Positions 35,801 to 46,882 of a stretch of 64,000 nucleotides of DNA are shown piece by piece. The notes beneath the pieces were generated by a model. The model saw only the letters and a list, made by a program, of their open reading frames with translations, had not been told where the DNA came from and did not search any database. The stretch covers positions 422,590 through 486,589 of the forward strand of contig JAEWIF010000026.1 in assembly GCA_023387335.1 (NCBI GenBank), given 5' to 3'. Source of the stretch: Pseudomonadota bacterium. GTDB taxonomy: Bacteria; Pseudomonadota; Gammaproteobacteria; Burkholderiales; Burkholderiaceae_C. The position numbers and the translations under genes are program-made. Each line of letters opens with the position of its first letter. Position 1 is the stretch's first letter.

Positions 35801-37198
35801 GTCCAGTTCCAGGCCGGCCTTGCGGGCGGCCGAGTCGAAGAAGGCGGCCAGCTCCGCCGTGGAGGAGGCGATGTCCATCGGCTGGAAGCGGGCCTGCAGG
35901 CGCCCGGCCTCGATGCGCGAGAAATCCAGCAGCGTGTTCACCAGCCGCTGCAGCCTGCGCCCGTTGCGCTGCGCCAGGCCGAGCGCCTGGCGCGCGCGCT
36001 CGTCGAGCTGCGCGTCTTCCAGCAGTTCGGCCAGCGGCCCCAGCATCAGCGCGAGCGGCGTGCGCAGCTCATGGCTGACGTTGGAGAAGAAGGCGGTCTT
36101 GGCGCGGTCGAGTTCGGCCAGCGCGCGGGCGCGCTGCTGCTCCTCCTCGAAAGCGCGCGCGTCGGCGATGGCGCCCGCGACCTGCTGGGCCACCAGCGCC
36201 AGCCAGGCGCGGTACTCGGCGTCCAGCGGCCGGCGCGGATTGAGGCCGGCCACCATGAAGCCGGCCGGCCCGCCCGGCGTGGGCGAGGGCAGCGGCAGCA
36301 CCAGCGCTTCCTGCACCGGCTCGGGCCACGGACCCGCGGGGATGTGGGCGCGCAGGTCGATGCCGCCCACGTGCTGCGCCTCGCGCGCGAGCTGCGCGGC
36401 GTGCAGCGGCCAGGCCGCGCCCGCATCGCTGAGCGACACCTCGGCCGGCGCCACGTGCGCGTTGTCGACACCGGCGCGAGCGGCCAGCCGGGCCGTGTGC
36501 GCCGTGTCCTGGAGGTAGAAGAGCACGAACGGCAGGTCGTGCGCGTTGCCCGCCAGCGCGCGCGCCGCGCCGCCGCACGCCTCCTGCGGGTTGCGCGAAT
36601 CGAGCACGGCCGCCGACAGGTCGCCCAGGGTGCGCAGGCGCCGCTCGCCCAGCACGCGATGGGTCTCGTCGGTGCAGGTGCAGATGACGCCGCCGACCTC
36701 GCCCTCGTCGTTGAAGCAGGGGCTGTACGAGAAGGTGAAGTACGTCTCTTCGGCGTAGCCCTTGCGCTCCATGGTGAGCAGCACGCGGTCGTTCCAGGTG
36801 GCGGCGCCGCGCTGCATCACGGTGTCGGCCTGCGGGCCGACCACGTCCCAGATCTCGGCCCAGGTCTCGCGCGCGCCGCGTCCCAGCGCCCACGGGTGGC
36901 GCGGGCCCAGCACGTCGGCATAGGCGTCGTTGTAGAGCAGGACCAGCTGCGGGCCCCACCAGATGAACATCGGGTAGCGCGAGCCCAGCATCAGCCGCAC
37001 CGCGCTCTTGAGGCTGTGCGGCCAGTCCTGCGCCGGCCCGAGCGGCGTGGCCGACCAGTCGTGTTCGGAGACCATGGCCGCCATGTCGCTGTCGGCGATG
37101 GCCTCCGCCTTCGCGGTGGGGCCGGCCAGCAGCGAACCGGGGGTCGGCGTGCGGCGAGACGTGCGGGCTTCTTCCGGCGATCGAAGGGGGTCGCTCAT
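32819..37198 (-). CDS. Very large soluble hybrid histidine kinase with two kinase and two receiver modules
   Basis: A 1459-residue protein without membrane segments. Order: PAS-like (about 50-175; FIWWGPQLVLLYNDAYADVLG), GAF-like (190-350), kinase 1 (His in SNVSHELRTPLAL, about 375; ATPase with LANAIKYT and GTGIGLALV), receiver 1 (about 650-770; Asp in VMTDVMMAG), PAS (780-900; INRAAETIYG-like VNRAAETIYG), GAF (920-1065), kinase 2 (His in LAHELRNPLAPLRNG, about 1100; NLLNNAAKYT, GIGLSIV), receiver 2 (about 1338-1455; Asp in LLDLGMPGMDG). Both kinase cores look intact. It senses something in the cytoplasm and has no DNA-binding output. Confidence 0.9.
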   Translation of the reverse strand: MSDPLRSPEEARTSRRTPTPGSLLAGPTAKAEAIADSDMAAMVSEHDWSATPLGPAQDWPHSLKSAVRLMLGSRYPMFIWWGPQLVLLYNDAYADVLGPRHPWALGRGARETWAEIWDVVGPQADTVMQRGAATWNDRVLLTMERKGYAEETYFTFSYSPCFNDEGEVGGVICTCTDETHRVLGERRLRTLGDLSAAVLDSRNPQEACGGAARALAGNAHDLPFVLFYLQDTAHTARLAARAGVDNAHVAPAEVSLSDAGAAWPLHAAQLAREAQHVGGIDLRAHIPAGPWPEPVQEALVLPLPSPTPGGPAGFMVAGLNPRRPLDAEYRAWLALVAQQVAGAIADARAFEEEQQRARALAELDRAKTAFFSNVSHELRTPLALMLGPLAELLEDAQLDERARQALGLAQRNGRRLQRLVNTLLDFSRIEAGRLQARFQPMDIASSTAELAAFFDSAARKAGLELDIDCEPLPEPTYVDRAMWERIVFNLLANAIKYTLAGRIRVRLRATPAGPRLDIADTGIGIPREAVGRVFERFFRVEGAQGRSVEGTGIGLALVAELVRMHGATVHVESRLGEGSVFTVQLRRGFEHLPASHVVHETDTATASPEGWLDEVESWLGTDAADDAAARPADTGGLGPAPLFEARATTERGSVLLVDDNADMRAYLSRLLGREHDVRVATDGWQALQRIGERLPDLVMTDVMMAGMDGFQLLRRLRGNPDTATLPVVMVSANAAEEARVRAFEAGADDFLVKPFHSRELLARVSGTLRLAQVRREAMRREQELRAEVENVLESITEGFIAVDADWRFTYVNRAAETIYGRSRGQLLGRDLWEVFPEVASSMFQEPFRRAMRERVPVTAEGPYNALSGWFEVNIYPVASGGLAFYFRDVLQTRLLERSIRDSESQQRFLSDFAGLMQRSQDPDQVLDEAVRAIAEHLQADRCVWALVGEDEDTTEIHGEFRRPGMPSMLGRIHLADFGGEHTRLYRAGRPFVVHDVESDDRVAAGRYRPLDTASVISVGVLRGERIVAAVAVHTREPRHWIESEVQLVQGAAQRCWEAFERAQVQRRQREDAEALAQAHAALQQVERRKDQFIATLAHELRNPLAPLRNGVELLALGGGAIDGGARVQAMMRRQIDQLVRLVDDLLEVSRITSGKVVLQRARVSLHEVLSSAAESNRPVVDAARHSLHVDVDGIAGLYVDGDAMRLSQVFANLLNNAAKYTEPGGHISLSAWREDRQAVIQVQDNGLGLSPDMLEEVFQPFVQADRSASRAQGGLGIGLSIVRSLVELHGGRVRAHSGGLGRGSIFEVRLPVAAGSPPAPQGPATGKAGRSPLPQGPSVLVVDDNHDAADSLGYMLEMMGARIRVVYGGPDALEAVDVEVPALVLLDLGMPGMDGYQVVQRLARHPQRGRMHIVALTGWGQAEDRQRTREAGFDEHLVKPAELESLEALLARVGVMAEA

Positions 37199-37332
37199 GG
37201 CATGGAGGAGGACGGGCGCTGCCGGGATGGCGGCGCCGGATCAAGCGCGTCTTTTTGGACCCATCCGGCACGCTTGTCAAACGCCGAGCTTGAGCGCGGC
37301 GGCGGCGTGGATGAGCAGGAGAGCCTGACGGA

Positions 37333-37692
37333 TCAGTTCATCCGCGGCTTGCGGTCGCGCGGGAGGGCGCCCGCGTTCCCGATGGCGAACCAGGCGTTGG
37401 CCAGGTCCGTCGTGCATTGGATCGAGTGCTGCCAGCCGGCCATCATCAGCGCGGTCTGGACGGTCATCAGTTCGGCCGGGTTGGTGGCCATGCGCAGCTG
37501 GTGCATGGCCTCCTGCTGGAGCAGGTCGGTGTGGCGGGCCACGGATTGCTGCAGGTCGCCGGTGGCCTTGACCACGGCCGACGCGGTGCGCTCGATGGCC
37601 GCACCTTGCATCCGCACGACTTCGGCGGCTGCGTTGGGTTTGTCTTCGCGGGGACTTCTTTCGCCGCGAGGGCTGCCGTTGCTTCGGCTCAT
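37333..37692 (-). CDS. Small phasin-like helical protein
   Basis: A 119-residue protein with a charged N-terminal tail and a helical core (AAAEVVRMQGAAIERTASAVVKATGDLQQSVARHTDLLQQEAMHQLRMATNPAELMTVQTALMMAGWQHSI). The amphipathic helices and the NPAELMxVQ..L...W text resemble phasin-domain proteins that coat polyhydroxyalkanoate granules, but the match is weak. AAGGAGA precedes the ATG. It sits between two hybrid kinase genes. Confidence 0.5.
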   Translation of the reverse strand: MSRSNGSPRGERSPREDKPNAAAEVVRMQGAAIERTASAVVKATGDLQQSVARHTDLLQQEAMHQLRMATNPAELMTVQTALMMAGWQHSIQCTTDLANAWFAIGNAGALPRDRKPRMN

Positions 37693-37789
37693 CTCGTCTC
37701 CTTCCGCTTCGGGCTGCGAAGTCTAGGCGGCGATGAACTCGGCCGTGACGTATCGGTGTGAAACGCCGAGCCGGGCCTTGGGAGCGGCG

Positions 37790-40114
<2,325 letters not shown>

Positions 40115-40206
40115 GGGTCAGGTCATTGTCCTTCAGTTGCCCTTGGGTTGCACTGTTTTTACATGCGCCCACGAGCTCAACCGTGGGCCGCGCAGGCGCC
40201 GCGCGG

Positions 40207-40656
40207 TCAGTCGCGGCGGATCACGTACCGCACGAAATCGTCGGCTGTCGTGAAGCGGTCATAGAGCGCGCGCGCGGCGGCGTTGTCGCGGCGGGTCATC
40301 CAGTAGACGCGCGCCCAGCCCTCGGCGCGCATGGAGTTGCGAAGCCACTCGATGAGCGCGGTGCCCAGGCCGTGGCCGCGCGCCGAGGGCGCGACGAACA
40401 GGTCTTCGAGGTAGCACACGGGCTGGGTCTCCCATGTGTTCTCGTGCACCACGCAATGGGCGAAGCCGTAGACCTGCCCCTCGATCTCGGCGACCAGGCA
40501 CATCACGGCCGAATCGGGATCGAGGATGCGTTTCCAGGTGCGTTGCGTGACCTCCTCGGGAAGGGAGGTCTCGTAGAACTCGCAGTAGCCCTTCCAGAGC
40601 TTGCGCCAGGCGGGTTCGTCGCTGGGCAGGGCGGAGCGGATGAGGGCGGAGGGCAT
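40207..40656 (-). CDS. GNAT-family N-acetyltransferase
   Basis: A 149-residue acetyl-CoA-dependent acyltransferase. The acetyl-CoA binding loop is VAPSARGHGLGTALIEWL (about 88-105), preceded by the beta4 strand CYLEDLFV and followed by ARVYWMTRRDNAAARALYDRF. The acceptor substrate is unknown. It is followed by the intergenic palindromic repeat. Confidence 0.85.
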   Translation of the reverse strand: MPSALIRSALPSDEPAWRKLWKGYCEFYETSLPEEVTQRTWKRILDPDSAVMCLVAEIEGQVYGFAHCVVHENTWETQPVCYLEDLFVAPSARGHGLGTALIEWLRNSMRAEGWARVYWMTRRDNAAARALYDRFTTADDFVRYVIRRD

Positions 40657-40682
40657 GGAGGCATTCTGCCCGCGCGCTCTTC

Positions 40683-40769
40683 GTCATCCCCGCGAAGGCG
40701 GGGATCCAGTGCTTCCTGCTGGCGTCGCAGGAGGCGGAAGCTCTGGATTCCCGCCTCCGCGGGATTGAC
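40683..40769. repeat. Dispersed palindromic repeat pair, intergenic
   Basis: Arms 40683-40709 (GTCATCCCCGCGAAGGCGGG...) and 40743-40769 are inverted 27-mers with a 33-base spacer, the same size and geometry as the copies at 28094-28180 and 46883-46969. It separates the GNAT gene from the stop of the FAD/Fe-S dehydrogenase gene. Confidence 0.88.
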
Positions 40770-40774
40770 GGGGC

Positions 40775-43700
40775 TCAGTGAAGTTGCCGCGCGAGCAGCG
40801 CCACCGCGTGCACCGCCTCGCGGTCCGCGCCGTCGCGGATCTGGTGGCGGCAGCTGGTGCCGTCGGCCACCACGATGGCGTCCGGCGACTGGCGCACCGC
40901 GGGCAGCAGGCTGAGTTCGGCCATCTTCATCGACACCTCGTAGTGGCTGGCCTCGTAGCCGAACGCGCCCGCCATGCCGCAGCAGCTGCTTTCGATCAGC
41001 GACGGCTTGGCGCCGGGGATCAGCTGCAGCAGCCGCAGCACCGGCGACACCGCGTCGAAGGCCTTCTGGTGGCAATGGCCGTGGACCAGGATAGTCTGCG
41101 CGACCGGCTTGAGCTTCCCGCGCAGCCCCTCCAGGTGGCCCGCATCGAGTTCGCGCGCCAGGAACTCCTCCAGCAGGAAGGCATTGGCGGCGATGAGCTT
41201 CGCGGGCTCGCCCAGGCCGAGCGACAGATGCTCGTCGCGCAGCGTGAGCAGGCACGAGGGCTCCAGGCCGACGATGGCGATGCCGCGCTCGGCGAACGGC
41301 CGCAGCGCCTGCACCACCTCGCGCGCCTTGCGCCGCGCCTCGTCGACCTGGCCGGTGGCCAGGTAGGTGCGGCCGCAGCACAGGTGACCGTCGCCGCCGT
41401 CCTTGGCGGCCAGGTGCACGGTGTAGCCGGCGGCCCGCAGCACGCGCAGCGCGGCCTCGCCGTTCTCCGATTCGAAGAAGCCGTTGAAGGTGTCCACGAA
41501 CAGCACCACCGGCTTGGCGCCGGCGAGGACCTCGTCGCGCGTGGCCGTGCCGTGCGAGGCGCCGAAGAAGTGGTCGCCGCGCCACTCGGGCAGGCTGCGG
41601 CGCGCCGAGAAGCCAAGCAGCTTCTCGCCGATGCGCGCGAACAGCGGGACGCGGTTGCGCAGGTTGAGCAGCGGCGCGAAGCGGGCCGCCTGGCGCGCGT
41701 AGTCGGGCAGGCGGGCGATCAGGCGGTCCTTCCAGGTCCAGCCGTGCTTGGCGTGCCAGTGATAAAGGAACTCGACCTTCATCTTGGCCATGTCGACGCC
41801 GGTCGGGCAGTCGCGCTTGCAGCCCTTGCAGCTGACGCACAGGTCGAGGGCTTCGCGCACCTCGGGATTCACCAGCCCCTCGGAGCCGAGCTGGCCCGAC
41901 AGCGCCAGCCGCAGCGTGTTGGCGCGGCCGCGCGTGAGGTGCTTCTCGTCGCGCGTGGCGCGGTAGCTCGGGCACATGGTGCCGGCGTCGAACTTGCGGC
42001 AGTGCCCGTTGTTGTTGCACATCTCCACGGCCTTGGCGAAGCCCTGGGCCGGATCGCCGCCGGTGCCGGGCGGGGTGGTGCGCTCGGTGGCCGGGTCGTT
42101 CTGCACGTTCCAGGCGCTCCAGTCCAGCGCCGGCTGCAGCGGGATGACGCGGTAGCCGGGCGGGAAGCGCATGAGGCGCGTGTCGTCCATGCGCGGCGCC
42201 TCGACCATGCGGCGCGGGCACAGCAGCCGCTGCGGATCGAACAGCTGCTTGATGCGGCCGAACGCCTCGGTGATGCGCGGGCCGAACTGCCACTGGATCC
42301 ATTCGCCGCGGCACAGGCCGTCGCCGTGCTCGCCGCTGTAGGCGCCGCGGTACTTGCGCACCAGCGCCGACGCTTCCTCGGCGATCTGCCGCATCCTGGG
42401 CGCGCCTTCGCGCCGCATGTCCAGGATGGGCCGCACATGCAGCGTGCCGACCGACGCGTGGGCGTACCAGGTGCCGCGCGAGCCGTGCTTGCGGAACACC
42501 TGGGTGAGGGCGTCGGTGTACTCGGCCAGGTGCTCCAGCGGCACCGCGCAGTCCTCGATGAAGCTGACCGGCTTGCCGTCTCCCTTGAGGCTCATCATGA
42601 TGTTCAGGCCCGCCTTGCGGACCTCCCACAGCGCCTTCTGCGGGACGTCGTCCTCCAGGCGCACCACCGAGTTCGGCAGGCCCAGGTCGCCCATCAGCTC
42701 GACCAGGCGGTCCAGGTGGCGCACCAGCGGCGCCTTCTCCTCGCCGGAGAACTCCACCAGCAGCACCGCGTCGGGCTGGCCGATGACCGCGCCGCGGATC
42801 ACCGGCGCGAAGGCCGGGTTCTGCAGCGACAGCTCGATCATGGTGCGGTCCACCAGTTCGACCGCCGTCAGGGTTCCCTCGCCCAGCCGCACGATGTGCT
42901 GGGCCGTGTCCATCGCCTTGTAGAAGGTCGGGAAGTTCACCACGCCCAGCACCTTGGCGCGCGGCAGCGGCGACAGCTGCAGCTTCAGGCTGCGCGTGAC
43001 CGCCAGCGTGCCCTCGCTGCCGACCAGCAGGTGGGCCAGGTTGACCGAACCGTCGGCGGTGTAGGGCCGCGGGTTCTGGTTGCGGAACACGTCCAGGTTG
43101 TAGCCGGCGACGCGGCGCAGCACCTTGGGCCACATCGCGTCGATCTCGGGCGCCAGCTCGCCGGCCATGGCGCGCACCTGCTCGCCGATGGCGCGCACGC
43201 GGCCGGTGGCTTCGTCGAAGCGGCCGAAGCGCAGCAGCTCGCCGTCGGAGGTCCAGGCGTCCATGCCCAGCACGTTGTGGACCATGTTGCCCCACGCGAT
43301 GCTGCGGCTGCCGCAGGAGTTGTTGCCCGCCATGCCGCCCAGCGTGGCCTGGGCGCTGGTGGACACGTCCACCGGGTACCACAGGCCGTGCTTCTTCAGC
43401 TCGGCGTTCAGGTGGTCAAGCACCAGGCCGGGCTCGACCACCGCGGTGCGCGCGGCCGGGTCGACCTCGAGGATGTTGCGCACGTGCTTGGTGTTGTCGA
43501 TCACCAGGCCCGCGCCCACCGTCTGGCCGCACTGGCTGGTGCCGCCGCCGCGCGGGACGATCGGCACCTTGAGGTCGCGGCAGATGTCGATGGCCAGCGG
43601 GATGTCCTCGGCCGCGCGCGGCACGAACACGCCGACGGGCATCTCCTGGTAGATCGAGGCGTCGGTGGCGTAGCGGCCGCGGTCGGCGGGCGCGAACAGC

Positions 43701-43825
43701 ACCTCGCCCTGCGTGTCCTGCGCCAGGCGCTGGGCCAGGCGGCCGGCCACCTCGTTGGTGGCGGCGGCGACGCGGTCGTAACGGGCCGCGGCTTCGCGGG
43801 CGGCGGTGGGCAGCGGCGCGTTCAT
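40775..43825 (-). CDS. FAD-linked oxidase fused to 4Fe-4S/CCG-domain oxidoreductase (YdiJ-like)
   Basis: A 1016-residue fusion of the glycolate/D-lactate/D-2-hydroxyacid dehydrogenase type. The N-terminal FAD-binding domain (about 45-275; VPRGGGTSQCGQTVG and ATLGGMAGNNSCGSRSI) is followed by the FAD-oxidase C-terminal domain, then Fe-S ligands in CNNNGHCRKFDAGTMCPSY (about 600) and CVSCKGCKRDCPTG (about 660), and two CCG domains (CCGRTYLATG near 816, SSCCGMAGAFGYEASHY near 945). It probably oxidises a 2-hydroxy acid and passes electrons to the respiratory chain. Its ATG overlaps the GntR stop (ATGA). Confidence 0.88.
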   Translation of the reverse strand: MNAPLPTAAREAAARYDRVAAATNEVAGRLAQRLAQDTQGEVLFAPADRGRYATDASIYQEMPVGVFVPRAAEDIPLAIDICRDLKVPIVPRGGGTSQCGQTVGAGLVIDNTKHVRNILEVDPAARTAVVEPGLVLDHLNAELKKHGLWYPVDVSTSAQATLGGMAGNNSCGSRSIAWGNMVHNVLGMDAWTSDGELLRFGRFDEATGRVRAIGEQVRAMAGELAPEIDAMWPKVLRRVAGYNLDVFRNQNPRPYTADGSVNLAHLLVGSEGTLAVTRSLKLQLSPLPRAKVLGVVNFPTFYKAMDTAQHIVRLGEGTLTAVELVDRTMIELSLQNPAFAPVIRGAVIGQPDAVLLVEFSGEEKAPLVRHLDRLVELMGDLGLPNSVVRLEDDVPQKALWEVRKAGLNIMMSLKGDGKPVSFIEDCAVPLEHLAEYTDALTQVFRKHGSRGTWYAHASVGTLHVRPILDMRREGAPRMRQIAEEASALVRKYRGAYSGEHGDGLCRGEWIQWQFGPRITEAFGRIKQLFDPQRLLCPRRMVEAPRMDDTRLMRFPPGYRVIPLQPALDWSAWNVQNDPATERTTPPGTGGDPAQGFAKAVEMCNNNGHCRKFDAGTMCPSYRATRDEKHLTRGRANTLRLALSGQLGSEGLVNPEVREALDLCVSCKGCKRDCPTGVDMAKMKVEFLYHWHAKHGWTWKDRLIARLPDYARQAARFAPLLNLRNRVPLFARIGEKLLGFSARRSLPEWRGDHFFGASHGTATRDEVLAGAKPVVLFVDTFNGFFESENGEAALRVLRAAGYTVHLAAKDGGDGHLCCGRTYLATGQVDEARRKAREVVQALRPFAERGIAIVGLEPSCLLTLRDEHLSLGLGEPAKLIAANAFLLEEFLARELDAGHLEGLRGKLKPVAQTILVHGHCHQKAFDAVSPVLRLLQLIPGAKPSLIESSCCGMAGAFGYEASHYEVSMKMAELSLLPAVRQSPDAIVVADGTSCRHQIRDGADREAVHAVALLARQLH

Positions 43826-44526
43826 GCCTTGGCCTTCTTCTGTCGGCTGCCGTGGACGGCGCCGTCCTCGCGCAGCTGCTCGAGGACGGTGTTGCGCTTG
43901 TTCGTCAGGTGCTGCAGCAGCACCTCGCGGATGGCGGCGGGATCGCGGTTGGAAAGGGCTTCGATCATCTTCTCGTGTTCGCCGACGGCGCGCTTCCACT
44001 TGGCGCCGTCCTGGTTGGAGCGGAAGCGCAGCGCCTGCAGGCGCGCGTTGACCTGGTTGTAGGTGGCCGTGAGCACCGGGTTCTTGGCCGCGGCGTTGAT
44101 CGCGCGGTGGATGCGCGCGTTCAGGCTGTAGTAGGCCGAGAGGTCGCCGCGGGTGTAGGCGGCCATCATCTCGAAGTGCAGGGCGCGCAGCTCGGCCAGC
44201 TCCTCGTCGGTGATGCGCTGGGCGGCCAGTTCGCCCGACTGCGACTCCAGGCCGGCCATCACCTCGAAGGTGTTGATCACGTCGGCCTCGGTCAGGGCGA
44301 CGGCGATGGCGCCGCGATTGGGCACCAGTTCCACCAGGCCTTCGGCGGCCAGCATCTTGATGGCTTCGCGCAGCGGCGTGCGCGAGACGTTGAGCGCCTC
44401 GCACAGTTCGCGTTCATTGAGCTTGGCGCCCGGCGGGATGCGGTTCTCCACCAGCATCTGCCGCAGGCGCTGCGCCACCTGCTCGTGCAGGGCGGCGCGG
44501 GGAATCGAGATCACGTCGGCGACCAT
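43822..44526 (-). CDS. GntR/FCD-family transcriptional regulator
   Basis: A 234-residue regulator with a GntR winged helix (LHEQVAQRLRQMLVENRIPPGAKLNERELCEALNVSRTPLREAIKML) and an FCD domain (about 80-220; YYSLNARIHRAINAAAKNP, VGEHEKMIEAL). ATG at 44526 is chosen; the open frame upstream has no family-like sequence. It is coupled to the FAD/Fe-S gene and divergent from the aminotransferase operon. It probably controls both directions through the two TTGTATGCAA sites between them. Confidence 0.88.
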   Translation of the reverse strand: MVADVISIPRAALHEQVAQRLRQMLVENRIPPGAKLNERELCEALNVSRTPLREAIKMLAAEGLVELVPNRGAIAVALTEADVINTFEVMAGLESQSGELAAQRITDEELAELRALHFEMMAAYTRGDLSAYYSLNARIHRAINAAAKNPVLTATYNQVNARLQALRFRSNQDGAKWKRAVGEHEKMIEALSNRDPAAIREVLLQHLTNKRNTVLEQLREDGAVHGSRQKKAKA

Positions 44527-44533
44527 GGGCAAA

Positions 44534-44607
44534 TTGTATGCAAAAAACAGGAGTACAACGATGAGCTTACGCAGGAAACCCTGTTGACAGTCGAATTTTG
44601 TATGCAA
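44534..44607. promoter_or_regulatory. Twin GntR-type operators in a divergent promoter
   Basis: TTGTATGCAA followed by A-runs occurs at 44534-44543 and again at 44598-44607, 64 bases apart (about six helical turns). The 10-mer is a near-palindrome of the TTG-N4-CAA type used by FadR-subfamily regulators. One copy borders the GntR start, the other the aminotransferase start. TTGACA at 44584-44589 could be a -35 for the rightward operon. Confidence 0.65.
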
Positions 44608-44639
44608 AAATGGCCGCAAATTTCCTGAACGACGACGAC

Positions 44640-45869
44640 ATGCTGACCCTCGACTTCCACCCCACCGGCCGCCACTTCCTGCAGATCCCCGGGCCTTCGC
44701 CCGTGCCCGACCGCATCCTGCGGGCGATGAGCCTGCCCACCATCGACCACCGCGGCCCCGAGTTCGGCCCGCTCGGCAAGCGCGTGCTGTCGGGCATGCA
44801 GCGCATCTTCCAGACGAAGCACCCCGTGGTGATCTACCCGGCCTCGGGCACCGGCGCCTGGGAAGCCGCGCTGGCCAACACGCTCTCGCCCGGCGACGCC
44901 GTGCTGATGTACGAGACCGGCCACTTCGCCAGCCTCTGGAACAAGATGGCCACCCGCCTGGGCCTGAAGACCGAGTTCATCGGCCTGCCGGGCGTGGAAG
45001 GCTGGCGCCGCGGCGTCCAGGCCGACCTGATCGAGAAGCGCCTGCGCGCCGACACGCAGCACCAGATCAAGGCGGTCTGCGTGGTCCACAACGAGACCTC
45101 CACGGGCGTCACCAGCGACATCCGCGCGGTGCGCAAGGCGATCGATGCCGCCAAGCATCCCGCGCTGCTGATGGTCGACAGCATCTCCGGCCTGGCTTCC
45201 GCCGAGTACCGCCACGACGACTGGGGCGTGGACGTGTGCATCAGCGGATCGCAGAAGGGCCTGATGCTGCCCCCGGGCATCAGCTTCAACGCGCTGTCGC
45301 CCAAGGCGCTGGAAGCCAGCAAGACGTCCAGGCTGCCCAAGTCCTTCTGGGCCTGGGACGAGATGCTGGACATCAACAAGACCGGCTACTTCCCGTACAC
45401 GCCCAACACCAACCTGCTGTACGGCCTGGCCGAAGCCCTCGACATGCTGCTGGACGAGCAGCAGGGCGGGCTGGAGGCGGTGTTCGAGCGCCATCGCCGC
45501 TGGGGCGCGGGCGTGCGCGCCGCGGTCAAGGCCTGGGGCCTGGAGACGCAGTGCGTGGATGCGGCCGTGCATTCGCCGGTGCTCACCGGCGTGGTCATGC
45601 CCGAGGGCGTCGACGCCGACGCGGTGCGCAAGCTGATCTACGAACGCTTCGACCTGTCGCTGGGCACGGGCCTGGGCAAGGTCAAGGGCCGCATGTTCCG
45701 CATCGGCCACCTGGGCGACTGCAACGACCTCACGCTGATGGCCGCGCTGTCCGGCTGCGAGATGGGGCTGAAGCTCTCCGGCGTCAAGCTGGCCGGCTCG
45801 GGCGTGCAGGCCGCGATGGACCATTTCGCCGGGCATCCGGCACCGCAGCTGCTGCAGAAGGCAGCCTGA
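44640..45869 (+). CDS. Class V aminotransferase, serine-glyoxylate/alanine-glyoxylate type
   Basis: A PLP enzyme of about 409 residues. The N-terminal text GRHFLQIPGPSPVPDRILRAM, the YPASGTGAWEAAL phosphate-binding region and the PLP Lys in ISGSQKGLMLPPG (about residue 207) are typical of serine-glyoxylate aminotransferase. It would move an amino group from serine, alanine or a related donor to glyoxylate or another 2-oxo acid. ATG at 44640 fits family starts; 44610 is an alternative 10 codons upstream. First gene of a four-gene operon. Confidence 0.85.
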   Translation: MLTLDFHPTGRHFLQIPGPSPVPDRILRAMSLPTIDHRGPEFGPLGKRVLSGMQRIFQTKHPVVIYPASGTGAWEAALANTLSPGDAVLMYETGHFASLWNKMATRLGLKTEFIGLPGVEGWRRGVQADLIEKRLRADTQHQIKAVCVVHNETSTGVTSDIRAVRKAIDAAKHPALLMVDSISGLASAEYRHDDWGVDVCISGSQKGLMLPPGISFNALSPKALEASKTSRLPKSFWAWDEMLDINKTGYFPYTPNTNLLYGLAEALDMLLDEQQGGLEAVFERHRRWGAGVRAAVKAWGLETQCVDAAVHSPVLTGVVMPEGVDADAVRKLIYERFDLSLGTGLGKVKGRMFRIGHLGDCNDLTLMAALSGCEMGLKLSGVKLAGSGVQAAMDHFAGHPAPQLLQKAA

Positions 45870-45904
45870 TACCGAGAATCACCATTACTCAAGGAGACGA
45901 AACC

Positions 45905-46873
45905 ATGATGCAGAGAAGGACCTTCACCGCCGGGGTTGCCGCCACCCTCGCCGCACCGCTGGTGCGCGCGCAGGGCATCCCGCAACAACCGATCAAGATC
46001 ATCGTGGGCTTCGCTCCCGGCGGCGGCACCGACATCCTGGCGCGCGTCATCGGCCAGAAGCTCGGCGAGATGTGGAAGACGCAGATCATCGTGGAGAACC
46101 GCGCGGGCGCCTCGGGCACCATCGCCGCGGACCTGGTGGCCAAGTCGCCCGCGGACGGCACCGTGCTGCACATGGCGCACATCAACAGCCACGCCATCGT
46201 GCCGGGGCTGCAGAAGCTGCCCTACGACGCCGACAAGGATTTCCAGCCCATCGCGCTGGTGGGCGTCACGCCCAACCTGCTGATCTGCAACGAGCACCAG
46301 ACCGCCAAGACCGTCAAGGAAGTGGTGGAGCTGTGCAAGAAGAACCCGGGCAAGATCAGCTTCGGCTCCGCCGGCAACGGCTCGGCCCAGCACCTGGCGC
46401 TGGAGATGTTCATGCTGCAGGCCGGCGTGAAGGCGATCCACGTGCCGTACAAGGGCTCCGGCCCGATGCTCACCGACCTGATCGGCGGGCAGATCAACTA
46501 CAGCTTCGACACCATGACGGCCGCGACGCCGCACGTGAAGAGCGGCAAGGCGATCCCGATCGCGCAGACGCGCCAGGCCCGGGCGAAGTCCTATCCCAAC
46601 GTGCCGACGATGGCCGAGTCGGGCTTCCCCGGCTTCGAGGCCACCACGTGGTACGGCCTGGTCGGCCCCGGCAAGATGCCCGTGGCGCTGGCCAAGCGCA
46701 TGAACGAGGACGTCAACAAGGTCCTGAAGATGCCCGACGTGATGGAGAAGCTCGAGGCCTCCGGCGCCGAGGACGGCGGCGGCTCCACCGAGAAGTTCGC
46801 CCAGTTCATGAAGGTCGAGCAGGCCAAGTGGGCCAAGGTGATCAAGGAAGCGGGCGTCAAGGCCGAGATCTAA
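45905..46873 (+). CDS. Bug-family (TctC-like) periplasmic binding protein
   Basis: A 322-residue exported binding protein. The signal (MMQRRTFTAGVAATLAAPLVRAQG) is followed by PIKIIVGFAPGGGTDILARVIG, VENRAGASGTIAADLVA, SAGNGSAQHLALEMF and VPYKGSGPMLTDLIGG. AAGGAG lies 9 bases before the ATG. It is placed between the aminotransferase and CoA-transferase genes, so its ligand is probably the carboxylate that this operon breaks down. No TctAB partner in the window. Confidence 0.9.
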   Translation: MMQRRTFTAGVAATLAAPLVRAQGIPQQPIKIIVGFAPGGGTDILARVIGQKLGEMWKTQIIVENRAGASGTIAADLVAKSPADGTVLHMAHINSHAIVPGLQKLPYDADKDFQPIALVGVTPNLLICNEHQTAKTVKEVVELCKKNPGKISFGSAGNGSAQHLALEMFMLQAGVKAIHVPYKGSGPMLTDLIGGQINYSFDTMTAATPHVKSGKAIPIAQTRQARAKSYPNVPTMAESGFPGFEATTWYGLVGPGKMPVALAKRMNEDVNKVLKMPDVMEKLEASGAEDGGGSTEKFAQFMKVEQAKWAKVIKEAGVKAEI

Positions 46874-46882
46874 CTCCCCTCC

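Noticed and set aside
32891..37726. A 1611-codon open frame on the plus strand opposite the large hybrid kinase
   Set aside because: Pure mirror of kinase codon bias, no domain-like sequence, no start signal.
40778..44062. A 1094-codon plus-strand frame opposite the FAD/Fe-S dehydrogenase
   Set aside because: Low-complexity antisense translation; the minus strand has full conserved Cys motifs.
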